DNA from: an uncultured Bacteroidota bacterium
GTDB lineage: Bacteria; Bacteroidota; Bacteroidia; Chitinophagales; S012-47
DNA: 18,035 nt
Direction: 5' to 3'
NCBI GenBank assembly: GCA_913062655.1
Contig: CAJXXO010000020.1
Span: forward strand, 1 to 18,035
Of the stretch, positions 1 through 7,261 are shown piece after piece (positions within the stretch are counted from its first letter, which is position 1; each line of letters starts with the position of its first letter). The position numbers were made by a program, and so were the translations under genes. The notes below the pieces were generated by a model that made no database searches, was not told the DNA's origin, and was given only the letters and a program-made list of their open reading frames with translations.

Positions 1-2
1 TG

Positions 3-869
3 ATTGTTATCCGGTATTTGTTGCTGGATCGTATTCAGACACTACAGGAGATCGAAGACAACTCCGAGGTGCCGGTATTGGGGGCTATCCCTTCTTACAA
101 GCACGATCACATTGGTGAAGAGCTGATGGTGTACACTCACCCTAAATCGGTCATTACAGAAGCCTTTCGGAATTTGCGTTCTAACCTGGAGTTTATATCG
201 CAAGCGGATGGCCCCAAAATGATGGCGGTCACCTCCACCGTATCAGGTGAAGGCAAAACCTATATTGCCGTCAACCTGGCAGGCGTACTCAACATGGCCG
301 GCAAAAAAGTGGCCCTCCTCGACCTCGACATGCGGAAACCCAAACAACACCGCATTTTTGGGCTTGACAATTTAAAAGGCATGAGCACCATTCTCATTGG
401 TAAGCACACGCCTGAGGAATGTGCTTATCAAGTAGAGGAAGGGTTCGATTTTATCTCTTCCGGACCATTGCCGCCCAACCCTTCCGAGCTGATCCTATCC
501 AAACGGATGACGGAAGTGGTGCAATACCTGCAGCAAAGCTATGATTATGTGATTTGCGATACCCCACCTGTAGGTATGGTGTCGGATGCCCTGGAACTGA
601 TCAAGGCGGCCGACTACCCGATCTACGTTATTCGCAATGATTATTCTAAGCGGGAGTTCATCAATTATCCGAACAAACTGTACCACGAATCAGGGGTACA
701 GCACCTGTCATTGGTGCTCAATGATACCAAGCTGAAGCGCTCCGGCTACGGTCGTTACAGCTACACCTATGGCTATGGGTACGGGTATGGCCGCTCTTAT
801 GGCAGCGGCTACTACACGGATGAAGGACTGCGAAAACGAAAATGGTGGAAGCGACTATTTAGTCGCTAA
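3..869 (+). CDS. Exopolysaccharide co-polymerase / BY-type tyrosine kinase (Wzc-like), C-terminal part
   Basis: The 5' end lies outside the window: the frame is already open at base 3. The visible part is the cytoplasmic kinase domain of a Wzc/CpsD-type bacterial tyrosine kinase, which controls chain length and export of capsule or exopolysaccharide at the inner membrane. Counting residues from the TTG at 18, I see a Walker A with SGEGKT (76-81), the BY-kinase Walker A' with LLDLDMRKP (100-108) and Walker B with VICDTPP (178-184). The tail (244-266) has ten tyrosines in 23 residues, alternating mostly with glycine; in this family the tyrosine cluster is the autophosphorylation substrate of the neighbouring subunit. 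A basic, tryptophan-containing end (LRKRKWWKRLFSR) follows. The next gene is a lipid-carrier sugar transferase 18 bases downstream, which supports an exopolysaccharide operon. The family is sure; the exact polysaccharide is unknown. Confidence 0.93.
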   Translation: MVIRYLLLDRIQTLQEIEDNSEVPVLGAIPSYKHDHIGEELMVYTHPKSVITEAFRNLRSNLEFISQADGPKMMAVTSTVSGEGKTYIAVNLAGVLNMAGKKVALLDLDMRKPKQHRIFGLDNLKGMSTILIGKHTPEECAYQVEEGFDFISSGPLPPNPSELILSKRMTEVVQYLQQSYDYVICDTPPVGMVSDALELIKAADYPIYVIRNDYSKREFINYPNKLYHESGVQHLSLVLNDTKLKRSGYGRYSYTYGYGYGYGRSYGSGYYTDEGLRKRKWWKRLFSR

Positions 870-887
870 GCAGCAAATTAGCTGACT

Positions 888-1991
888 ATGGGTGTAATTG
901 AGAGTCAAGCTACCATAAACCTGATCTTCTTCGCTGGAGCGGTTTTCTTTTCTATTCTCATCAATCGGCTATTGCTGAAGTTCTCCAAGAATCTGGGGGT
1001 GCGCACACAGGATGACCTGCTGCGTTGGTCGGCAGAGTCAAAACCATCAGTAGGCGGACTCTCCTTTTTTATCCTGTTTCTGATCTCTTTGTCGTGGGTG
1101 AGCCTGCTCGATATGGAAGCGCGCTCGTTGGATAAAGAGATGTTGTTTGGCTTGTTTGCGGCTACCACGCTGGGCTTTGTGATCGGGCTGGCCGATGATG
1201 CCTACAACACACGACCGGTACTGAAATTTTTGGGTCAGTTGCTGACCGCCAACATCCTTATCACCAGCGGTATCTACATTGAGATTACCCCCGACCTGGT
1301 GATCAATTATGCCTTCTCCGTTTTCTGGGTCATAGCCATTATGAACTCCATCAATATGCTGGACAACATGGATGGTGTTACCGCCTCTATCTCCAGTGCC
1401 ATTCTCATTGGTATCAGCATGTTGGTCTATTTTCAGGAGGGTAGCAGCGATGCGGGTTTGATCGTGTTGCTGGGTGTTTTGGCGGCATTGATTGGATTTC
1501 TGTTTTTCAATTGGCACCCTTCCAAGATGTTTATGGGGGATACGGGTAGCCAGTTTCTGGGTGCCTTCCTATCGGGCATCAGTATGGTGTACCTGTGGCA
1601 GTTTCGAGCCGACACAGGGGAATACTTCCAGATTAAGCAATTTTTGCTGCCCATGCTGGCATTCATCATCCCCATCATCGACACCACCACGGTGTTTATC
1701 AGGCGAATCGCGCGGGGTCAGTCTCCTTTTGTGGGAGGGCGTGATCATACGACTCATCATCTGGTGTACCTGGGTTTGCGTGATGGCCAGGTGACTGCGC
1801 TCCTGTTAGCGATCTCTTTGTTGTCCGTGGGTTTGATCTATTTCATCGCCCAGATGGCTGATGACTGGAACTATACCTACAGCTTTCTGGTATTGGGCTA
1901 TTTTTTACTGGTATTTATCGCCTTCCAGGTGATGTATCAGATCGGAAAGAGGCGCCATGAAGAGCAAGTGCAGGAGGAGCGCGATGAGTAA
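888..1991 (+). CDS. Polyprenyl-phosphate N-acetylhexosamine-1-phosphate transferase (WecA/TagO/MraY family)
   Basis: Integral membrane enzyme of the MraY/WecA superfamily, which moves a sugar-1-phosphate from a UDP-sugar to undecaprenyl phosphate at the inner face of the cytoplasmic membrane and so starts glycan synthesis. Diagnostic motifs are in order: the KPSVGG loop (52-57), the Mg-binding Asp pair in GLADDAY (100-106), NMLDNMDG (156-163), the loop NWHPSKMFMGDTGS (208-221) and the carbohydrate-recognition loop GGRDHTTHH (283-291). The rest is about ten hydrophobic segments. Its length of 367 residues is normal for WecA/TagO. The ATG at 888 follows the kinase stop by 18 bases, and the end overlaps fluC by 8 bases, so all three are probably one transcript. 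It is WecA/TagO-like rather than MraY because the neighbours are polysaccharide genes, not cell division genes. The sugar cannot be told from sequence. Confidence 0.92.
   Translation: MGVIESQATINLIFFAGAVFFSILINRLLLKFSKNLGVRTQDDLLRWSAESKPSVGGLSFFILFLISLSWVSLLDMEARSLDKEMLFGLFAATTLGFVIGLADDAYNTRPVLKFLGQLLTANILITSGIYIEITPDLVINYAFSVFWVIAIMNSINMLDNMDGVTASISSAILIGISMLVYFQEGSSDAGLIVLLGVLAALIGFLFFNWHPSKMFMGDTGSQFLGAFLSGISMVYLWQFRADTGEYFQIKQFLLPMLAFIIPIIDTTTVFIRRIARGQSPFVGGRDHTTHHLVYLGLRDGQVTALLLAISLLSVGLIYFIAQMADDWNYTYSFLVLGYFLLVFIAFQVMYQIGKRRHEEQVQEERDE
1972..1977 (+). promoter_or_regulatory. Strong Shine-Dalgarno for crcB
   Basis: AGGAGG lies inside the end of the upstream transferase gene, six bases before the crcB ATG at 1984. 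It decides that start over the ATG at 1957. Such a perfect site is rare in this window, where most starts have none. Confidence 0.7.
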
Positions 1992-2361
1992 TTACCTGTT
2001 GATTTTTCTGGGCGGGGGAGCGGGCAGCTTGTTGCGGTTTGCTTTCAGTGAGTGGTGGTCGGGGGATACCACTTTACCCTGGGCTACGATGGCGGCCAAC
2101 ACGGTGGCTTCTTTGCTGCTGGGTATTGTTTTGTATTTTTTCCTCATCGTATATCCCGATAAGCATAGCTGGCGCCTGTTGCTGGCGGTAGGCTTCTGCG
2201 GTGGGTTCAGCACTTTCAGCACCTTCAGTTATGAGTCCTTCGCTTTACTTGCACAGCAACAGTACACGTTAGCGGTACTCCATATAGCGATAAGTGTTTT
2301 GGTTTGTCTGATAGCCGTGGCCATCGGTTGGTGGGGTACACAATGGGTTTGGAACGCCTGA
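1984..2361 (+). CDS. crcB: Fluoride-specific ion channel CrcB/FluC
   Basis: Small four-helix membrane protein of 125 residues, the normal length of a Fluc subunit; it works as a dual-topology dimer that lets fluoride leave the cell. The family signatures are present: GGGAGSLLRF near the N-terminus (10-19), a pore Asn in NTVASLLLG (39-47) and the GFCGGFSTFSTFS stretch (70-82) that holds the Phe box and the TFST track. I prefer the ATG at 1984 over an in-frame upstream ATG at 1957, because an excellent Shine-Dalgarno (AGGAGG, 1972-1977) sits six bases before it and the protein then begins directly with the first membrane helix. It overlaps the end of the preceding transferase gene by 8 bases, which suggests coupled translation. 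I see no room for a fluoride riboswitch directly upstream, so expression probably follows the polysaccharide operon. Confidence 0.93.
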   Translation: MSNYLLIFLGGGAGSLLRFAFSEWWSGDTTLPWATMAANTVASLLLGIVLYFFLIVYPDKHSWRLLLAVGFCGGFSTFSTFSYESFALLAQQQYTLAVLHIAISVLVCLIAVAIGWWGTQWVWNA

Positions 2362-2390
2362 CATCGTTTCAACAAACGCCTGAATCACGG

Positions 2391-2398
2391 TATCTTTG
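2391..2398 (+). promoter_or_regulatory. Bacteroidota -7 promoter box for metG
   Basis: TATCTTTG matches the Bacteroidota primary sigma -7 consensus TAnnTTTG exactly. It lies 6 bases before an in-frame ATG (2405) and 15 bases before the preferred ATG (2414), so the 5' leader would be very short. I do not see a clear -33 TTG at the expected distance. Confidence 0.6.
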
Positions 2399-2413
2399 CG
2401 CCAAATGCAATCT

Positions 2414-4468
2414 ATGGCACCCAAGCGCTATACCATTACCTCTGCCTTACCGTACGCCAATGGCCCGATCCATATTGGCCAATTGGCTGGCGCCTACATT
2501 CCGGCTGATATTTATGTGCGGTATTTGCGCTTACAAGGGGCCGATGTGGCCTTCATCTGCGGATCGGATGAGCATGGAGCCGCTATCTCGTTGAAGGCGA
2601 TCCGGGAAAAAACCACACCGCAAGCCATCATCGATACTTACCATACCTTGAATAAGCAGAGCTTTGCCGCTTTTGGCATCGACTTCGATATCTTTCATCG
2701 TACTTCGGAGCCGCTGCACCATGAAACCGCCCAATCGTTTTTTACTACGCTGTTGGAGAAAGGCGAGCTCATAACCGAGACCTCAGCGCAATATTTCGAT
2801 GAAGAGTACCAGCAGTTTTTGGCCGATCGCTACATCATGGGCACTTGTCCCAAGTGCGGTAATGAAAATGCCTATGGCGATCAGTGCGAAAAGTGTGGCA
2901 GTAGCCTGAGCCCTAAAGAACTTATACAGCCTCGCTCTACCTTGAGTGACAAAACACCGGTGCTGAAGGAAACTACCCATTGGTACCTGCCCATGCAGCA
3001 TTACGAGCAATGGCTGCGTGAATGGATACTGGAGGGCCATACCGAATGGAAGAAAAACGTTTACGGACAGGTGAAGAGCTGGCTGGAGCAAGGCCTGCAA
3101 CCACGCGCGATGACCCGTGACCTGGATTGGGGCGTGAAAGTGCCGCTGCCTGATGCAGAAGGGAAAGTGCTGTATGTGTGGTTGGATGCACCGATAGGAT
3201 ACATCTCGGCCACCAAAGCGTGGGCAGAAGAGAAGGGCATAGACTGGAAGCCGTATTGGCAGGATGGCGAGACGCGATTGATTCACTTCATTGGTAAAGA
3301 CAATATTGTCTTTCACTGCATCATCTTCCCCATCATCCTAAAAGCCCACGGGGACTACATTCTACCCGATAATGTGCCGGCCAACGAGTTCATGAATATG
3401 GAGGGCGATAAGATCTCAACCTCACGAAATTGGGCGGTATGGCTGCATGAGTATTTGGAGGAGTTTCCGGGCAAGGAGGATGTATTGCGCTATGTGCTCA
3501 CGGCCAATATGCCCGAGACCAAAGACAGCGAGTTTACCTGGAAGGATTACCAGGATCGTAACAACAATGAGTTGGTAGGCGTGCTGGGCAACTTTGTCAA
3601 TCGGGTGCTGGTGTTGCAGCAAAAGTATTTTGATGGTGCCATACAGCCTATCGATTGGTCCCGTTGGAAGGATGGGAATCAGGTAAAAGGGTTAGAACTG
3701 GTGTGGGGCGATGAGGGGTTCAAGAAAGGCATCAGCCAATCGCTGGAGCAGTTTCGCTACCGGGAGGCGCTCAATCAGGTGATGAATGTCGCCCGTGCCG
3801 GCAACAAGTTCCTCACAGATCAGGAGCCATGGAAGAAGATAAAAGACGACCCCACGGCAGTGGGCGAGGTATTGCATATTTGCGTACAGGTTGTGGCGAA
3901 TCTGGCCATCATTATGGAGCCATTCCTGCCATTTACCGCCAAGAAACTGCGGCCCATGCTGGCCCAGCCTGAAACGCTGACCGATTGGTCAAAAGCGGGA
4001 CACCTTGATATCCTGCCGGTGGGGACGGTATTAGGTACGCCCAGCCTGTTATTTGAAAAAGTAGATGACGAAACCATACAAGCACAGATGGATAAACTGG
4101 AAGCCACCAAGCAAACGGACAACCCTTTTCCAGCCGTAAAGGAGACCATTCAATATGACGATTTTGCCAAGCTCGATCTACGCGTAGGTACTATCGTGGC
4201 TGCCGACAAGGTAAAGAAGGCAGATCGGTTGCTGCATTTCAAGGTAGATATGGGATTTGAGGTGCGCGATATTGTATCAGGCGTAGCCGAGCACTTTTCA
4301 CCGGAGGAGTTGTTAGACAAGCAGGTCGTTGTGGTCGCCAATTTGGCACCACGCAAGCTGAAAGGCATAGAGTCGAAAGGGATGATCTTGATGGCCGAGG
4401 ATGCCGATGGAAAGCTGAGCTTCCTGCAACCGGATAAGGCGTGGCCCAATGGCGCCACCATCAGCTAA
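2414..4468 (+). CDS. metG: Methionyl-tRNA synthetase (fused C-terminal tRNA-binding domain)
   Basis: Class I aminoacyl-tRNA synthetase that charges tRNA-Met. Counting from the ATG at 2414 (684 residues): the ATP-binding HIGH signature appears as HIGQ (20-23), SDEHG is at 51-55, a CPKCG...CEKCG zinc knuckle has Cys145/148/158/161, and the KMSKS loop is KISTS (333-337), the form I recall from other Bacteroidota MetRS. The anticodon-binding helical domain follows. The last 104 residues (581-684, from YDDFAKLDLRVG) are an EMAP-II/Trbp111-like OB-fold that binds tRNA and promotes dimerisation. Two in-frame ATGs are possible (2405 and 2414); I chose 2414 because MAPKRYTITSALPY matches where family members start, but 2405 fits an almost leaderless transcript from the box at 2391-2398. 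The final Q of HIGQ in place of His is unusual. The identity is not in doubt. Confidence 0.97.
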   Translation: MAPKRYTITSALPYANGPIHIGQLAGAYIPADIYVRYLRLQGADVAFICGSDEHGAAISLKAIREKTTPQAIIDTYHTLNKQSFAAFGIDFDIFHRTSEPLHHETAQSFFTTLLEKGELITETSAQYFDEEYQQFLADRYIMGTCPKCGNENAYGDQCEKCGSSLSPKELIQPRSTLSDKTPVLKETTHWYLPMQHYEQWLREWILEGHTEWKKNVYGQVKSWLEQGLQPRAMTRDLDWGVKVPLPDAEGKVLYVWLDAPIGYISATKAWAEEKGIDWKPYWQDGETRLIHFIGKDNIVFHCIIFPIILKAHGDYILPDNVPANEFMNMEGDKISTSRNWAVWLHEYLEEFPGKEDVLRYVLTANMPETKDSEFTWKDYQDRNNNELVGVLGNFVNRVLVLQQKYFDGAIQPIDWSRWKDGNQVKGLELVWGDEGFKKGISQSLEQFRYREALNQVMNVARAGNKFLTDQEPWKKIKDDPTAVGEVLHICVQVVANLAIIMEPFLPFTAKKLRPMLAQPETLTDWSKAGHLDILPVGTVLGTPSLLFEKVDDETIQAQMDKLEATKQTDNPFPAVKETIQYDDFAKLDLRVGTIVAADKVKKADRLLHFKVDMGFEVRDIVSGVAEHFSPEELLDKQVVVVANLAPRKLKGIESKGMILMAEDADGKLSFLQPDKAWPNGATIS

Positions 4469-4473
4469 TTATT

Positions 4474-4545
4474 GGCCCCATAGTTCAAGGGATAGAACAA
4501 AAGTTTCCTAAACTTTAGATCCAGGTTCGAATCCTGGTGGGGTCA
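4474..4545 (+). tRNA. tRNA-Arg (anticodon CCT)
   Basis: A full cloverleaf folds by eye: acceptor GGCCCCA (4474-4480) with TGGGGTC (4538-4544), with a G:U second pair; D-stem GTTC/GAAC (4483-4486, 4495-4498); anticodon stem AAAGT/ACTTT around the loop TTCCTAA (4505-4511), giving anticodon CCT; T-stem CCAGG/CCTGG around TTCGAAT. Discriminator base A4545. No CCA is encoded, so it must be added by the nucleotidyltransferase. It reads AGG arginine codons. It begins five bases after the metG stop and may be made with metG read-through or from its own promoter. Confidence 0.93.
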
Positions 4546-4714
4546 CTTTCTTTATTCATAGCTCCGTTTTTCTCTGTTTTGCAACAAGCCGTCCATTTCC
4601 CCGTAACCCCAACGCAGGCCCGTTTTTTCAATTAAACGGTTGCCCACTATGGTTAATTTAACTACTTTCAACCAATTAAAGGCCATTCATCCAAAATCGT
4701 AAAGACCCCCAATT

Positions 4715-5134
4715 ATGGCTGAAGACGGACAGTACCGTTTCGATTGTGTTATGCTGATCGATGACAACGAGGTAGATACCATGATCAACCAAAAGTTGCT
4801 GGAGAACGACAAGTTCGCCAGGCACATTTACACGTATACCTCCGGTAAAGGCGCACTTGAGTTTTTTAAAAATATTGATCGCAATAAAGGCTTTCCGGCT
4901 GAACTTACACCAGAAGTGGTGTTCCTGGATATCAATATGCCGATCATGAATGGCTTTGCCTTCATTGACGCCCTGAATAAACTTTCCGACCGCATTACCA
5001 AAGGGCTGAAAATATTACTGCTTACGCAGTCAGACAGCCCGCAGGATATGCAGCAAGCCAAAAAGAGTAAAATCGTGGTGGATTACCTGGTAAAGCCCCT
5101 TAATCCGGCCATGCTCAAGCAGATCAAGGTATAG
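4715..5134 (+). CDS. Single-domain response regulator (CheY-like receiver)
   Basis: A 139-residue stand-alone receiver domain with no output domain. It has the acidic pair D16-D17 (LIDDNEVD), the phosphoacceptor D72 in VFLDINMPIMNG, the beta-4 switch residue T104 (ILLLTQSDS) and the conserved Lys127 in YLVKPL, so it should be able to accept phosphate. The IDDNEVD...INQKLLE beginning is the style of many small Bacteroidota receivers that follow hybrid kinases, but no kinase lies in this window, so its partner is unknown. It ends 12 bases before the convergent 482-residue gene. The 169-base gap after the tRNA holds no other gene or clear -7 box that I can find. The receiver assignment is firm; the pathway is open. 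Confidence 0.92.
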   Translation: MAEDGQYRFDCVMLIDDNEVDTMINQKLLENDKFARHIYTYTSGKGALEFFKNIDRNKGFPAELTPEVVFLDINMPIMNGFAFIDALNKLSDRITKGLKILLLTQSDSPQDMQQAKKSKIVVDYLVKPLNPAMLKQIKV

Positions 5135-5146
5135 GCGCTCTCTCCG

Positions 5147-6595
5147 TTATTGTTCTAATAGGTGGGTGACAAAGGTGTCGTCTACGGTCAACTGATTAAG
5201 CATGGAGAAGTTGCCCCGGTTTTGCATCTTGAACTCGTGGGCCAGTCCTATCATCTTCAATCTTCTGTCCTTGGTAGGTGTTTTCAAGGCCTGCTGCAGA
5301 ATTCTGCGGTAGATTTTCGCATTCGGATAGTCGTAGTACTCGAGGTTGCTCAGTTTACGCCCTACGCTTTTAATCAGCGAGTTGGATAGCTCATACTCTT
5401 TTAGCAACAAGTAATTGGTCGCCATCAAAAGTTTGAGCTCCAGCTCTGCATGGGGGTAAGGCTTGAAGGAGAGCTCATTGCGGAGGTCATTCAGGTACCG
5501 GTTGCTCTTTTCATGGTCGCCTATGTTGAAATAACTGCCGGCCAGGTACATGTAGAAATTGATGAAGTTGACCGGATCATCCTTTGTGATATCATACTGC
5601 TGTAACAGGCGTTCATTGCGCTCGTCCACTTCCTCAGTAGATGACTCCGCAGCTTGGGGCATGCGCAGCATACTTAACAGCAACATAGACGGGATGGCAT
5701 AATAGCTATAGCTATTGAGAAAGCGCACCAGCTCTTCGTCTAAAAGTGTAAAGTACTCCTGCACTTTTTTGCGAATGCCGTATTTCGTGTAGTACTCAAA
5801 GCTCAGGTAGTGGAATAGCAGCTCCAGGTTGCCAAAGAAGATATCCTGCCGGTGTTGGTTGATGATGTCGTAGGCCTTGTTGAACAGGTTCTCCACCGGC
5901 TCCAGATCAAGCTGTTGTTCGTCCTCCGGCAAATAAATCTGGTAATAGATACAGGCAATGGCCCGGGTGATGAAGAAACGGGCTGAGTCTCTATAGTTGG
6001 CATTGTGCTCCTCCATCTGCTGCATAATCAGGTGCAGCTTCATCAGTTGCATGGGGTCGCGACTCAGGTGGTGTTGACCGATCGCTTGTAACAACTCCGC
6101 CAGCAAGTCCTCATTCTTATCATAGTCAATGATGAAGGTAATGTGCTGGTTAAAAAATTGAGAGAATTGGTACTCGTTGTTGCTGTTGCGATGCAGCTTC
6201 TTCAGGGCAGAGTATATCTTGAGCAGGTAGATCGGCTGGTCGAATCGGGTAAGCTCTTCCTGCAGCTTTTCTACAATAGATGTCGCTTGTTTCTGTGGAT
6301 AGTGAAAAAGAATATGATCCAGATTATTGACCTTCTCCAGTATCTCCAGCTTAGGACCCTGAACTTTCGCCAATAAATACTCCTGCAATTTATCGTTCAG
6401 GCGGGAGCGAAGCGTGTAAAAGGCGGTGGAGTTGATCTCCAGTGCCTGGATGATTTGCTTGTCATCCATCTCGTTTTCCCGGATGTAGTGGAGCAACCGC
6501 TGCGACTTCTCTGCCTTGCTTTCTACCAGCATCTGGTCGAACATGGCAAAGTCGTGATCAGACAATTGAAGTATAAGGTCTTTTATATCTAACAT
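5147..6595 (-). CDS. Uncharacterised protein with possible N-terminal helix-turn-helix and TPR-like helical repeats
   Basis: I do not recognise a named family. The 482-residue protein is almost entirely helix-forming, soluble, and without a signal peptide or membrane segment. Residues about 44-74 (DDKQIIQALEINSTAFYTLR and on to SRLNDKLQEYLL) read like a winged or sigma-region-4-type helix-turn-helix, following an N-terminal stretch LSDHDFAMFDQML that resembles the start of a group of large Bacteroidota hypothetical proteins. From about 115 onward there are repeated paired amphipathic helices with aromatic/alanine spacing (for example NFINFYMYLAGSYFNIGDHE and ELKLLMATNYLLLKEYELS), the look of TPR-like solenoids. 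It could be a DNA-binding regulator with a protein-interaction scaffold, but that is inference. It lies between two receiver-domain genes, and a terminator separates it from the upstream one, so it has its own transcription start. Confidence 0.8.
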   Translation of the reverse strand: MLDIKDLILQLSDHDFAMFDQMLVESKAEKSQRLLHYIRENEMDDKQIIQALEINSTAFYTLRSRLNDKLQEYLLAKVQGPKLEILEKVNNLDHILFHYPQKQATSIVEKLQEELTRFDQPIYLLKIYSALKKLHRNSNNEYQFSQFFNQHITFIIDYDKNEDLLAELLQAIGQHHLSRDPMQLMKLHLIMQQMEEHNANYRDSARFFITRAIACIYYQIYLPEDEQQLDLEPVENLFNKAYDIINQHRQDIFFGNLELLFHYLSFEYYTKYGIRKKVQEYFTLLDEELVRFLNSYSYYAIPSMLLLSMLRMPQAAESSTEEVDERNERLLQQYDITKDDPVNFINFYMYLAGSYFNIGDHEKSNRYLNDLRNELSFKPYPHAELELKLLMATNYLLLKEYELSNSLIKSVGRKLSNLEYYDYPNAKIYRRILQQALKTPTKDRRLKMIGLAHEFKMQNRGNFSMLNQLTVDDTFVTHLLEQ

Positions 6596-6698
6596 GCGAG
6601 CACCGGGCTTGGAATGTTACGTAAGATATTCAAATGTAATGATTACTTTTCACTGTTTTGCTACTTTTTTGTCTCACGCTGTGGATAGTGCAAGGCGT

Positions 6699-6734
6699 AA
6701 AAAAGAAGTCCCACACCATTGGCATGGGACTTCT
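6699..6734 (-). terminator. Rho-independent terminator after the short receiver gene
   Basis: A perfect 10-bp stem, AGAAGTCCCA (6704-6713) against TGGGACTTCT (6725-6734), with an 11-base loop that can close further by two G:C pairs. On the minus strand it is followed by a run of six T (6704-6699). It lies 45 bases past the stop of the gene at 6779-7042 and before the start of the next minus-strand gene at 6595, so it separates the two. Confidence 0.85.
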
Positions 6735-6778
6735 ATCCCTAAAAAGCATCAGACATTAGTCATTGCATCCCAATACTA

Positions 6779-7042
6779 TCATGCAGCGGGGGCCGACATG
6801 TAGAGGATGGGAATGTTCTGGTCGTGTTGTCGAATATTGTCGTAAAGTGAGTAGCCGGTTTGTTTATTGCGAATGCTGAAATCCATCACGATAAAATCGG
6901 GATTCAATTTGCGGGCATTCTCAATAGCTTGTTCGGCTGTTTTGGCTACGGCTGTAATTTGGTAACCAATCTTTGTGAGGTAGTTTCTCAGACGAGTAGC
7001 GTCACTGGCGCCACTGTCGACTAGCAGTAGATTTTGCATCAT
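6779..7042 (-). CDS. Truncated receiver-domain protein (lacks beta-5/alpha-5)
   Basis: An 87-residue protein that starts as a typical response-regulator receiver: NLLLVDSGASD with Asp9, helix RLRNYLTKIGYQITAVA, the phosphoacceptor Asp54 in PDFIVMDFSI, then beta-4 IPILYMSAP with Ser83 at the switch position. It stops four residues later, about 35-40 residues short of a full receiver; the beta-5 lysine and alpha-5 are missing. The usual second acidic residue of the metal site is Ser10. The coding sequence runs cleanly to a stop, and a strong terminator begins 45 bases further on, so there is no room for a lost tail and I see no frameshifted remainder. It could be a degenerate receiver acting as a phosphate sink, a partner-binding domain, or a gene in decay. 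The two ATGs at its start (7042 and 7039) are equally possible. Confidence 0.75.
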   Translation of the reverse strand: MMQNLLLVDSGASDATRLRNYLTKIGYQITAVAKTAEQAIENARKLNPDFIVMDFSIRNKQTGYSLYDNIRQHDQNIPILYMSAPAA

Positions 7043-7120
7043 TGGGGTATTTAGTGTACAAAATAATAATTACGCCCTGCTAAAGTAGGATAAGTCAAGC
7101 CGGAGGGCAAGGAATAGAGA

Positions 7121-7252
7121 GGTGTAAATGATACACGTGTAAGAAAAATGTAGAATTTGATGCAAAAAACGCGTAAATGGAGCCATATTCGGTCAAAAAG
7201 GACTGCAAAGGCGCGTAAGGAATGGGTGTTTATGGTAAAAATAAACGTGTAA
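7121..7252. repeat. Cluster of five short direct repeats (SGYGTAA)
   Basis: In the 219-base gap between two minus-strand genes the heptamer CGTGTAA or CGCGTAA occurs at 7136-7142, 7170-7176, 7212-7218 and 7246-7252, and a relative GGTGTAA at 7121-7127. Start-to-start spacings are 15, 34, 42 and 34 bases. Seen from the minus strand they are TTACRCG, upstream of the short receiver gene. They look like operator sites for a regulator, but no known motif is recognised. The rest of the gap (7043-7261) holds no gene. Confidence 0.6.
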
Positions 7253-7261
7253 AAAGTACAC

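Noticed and set aside
1957..1983. Upstream ATG as the crcB start
   Set aside because: It would add nine charged residues before the first helix and it ignores the perfect Shine-Dalgarno at 1972-1977.
2783..3316. A 177-residue open frame antisense to metG
   Set aside because: The metG frame carries the zinc knuckle and conserved MetRS sequence here; the antisense frame is a composition shadow.
4474..4714. tRNA-Arg as an integration site for a mobile element
   Set aside because: I find no repeat of the tRNA 3' end in the window, no integrase, and the genes downstream look like normal chromosome.
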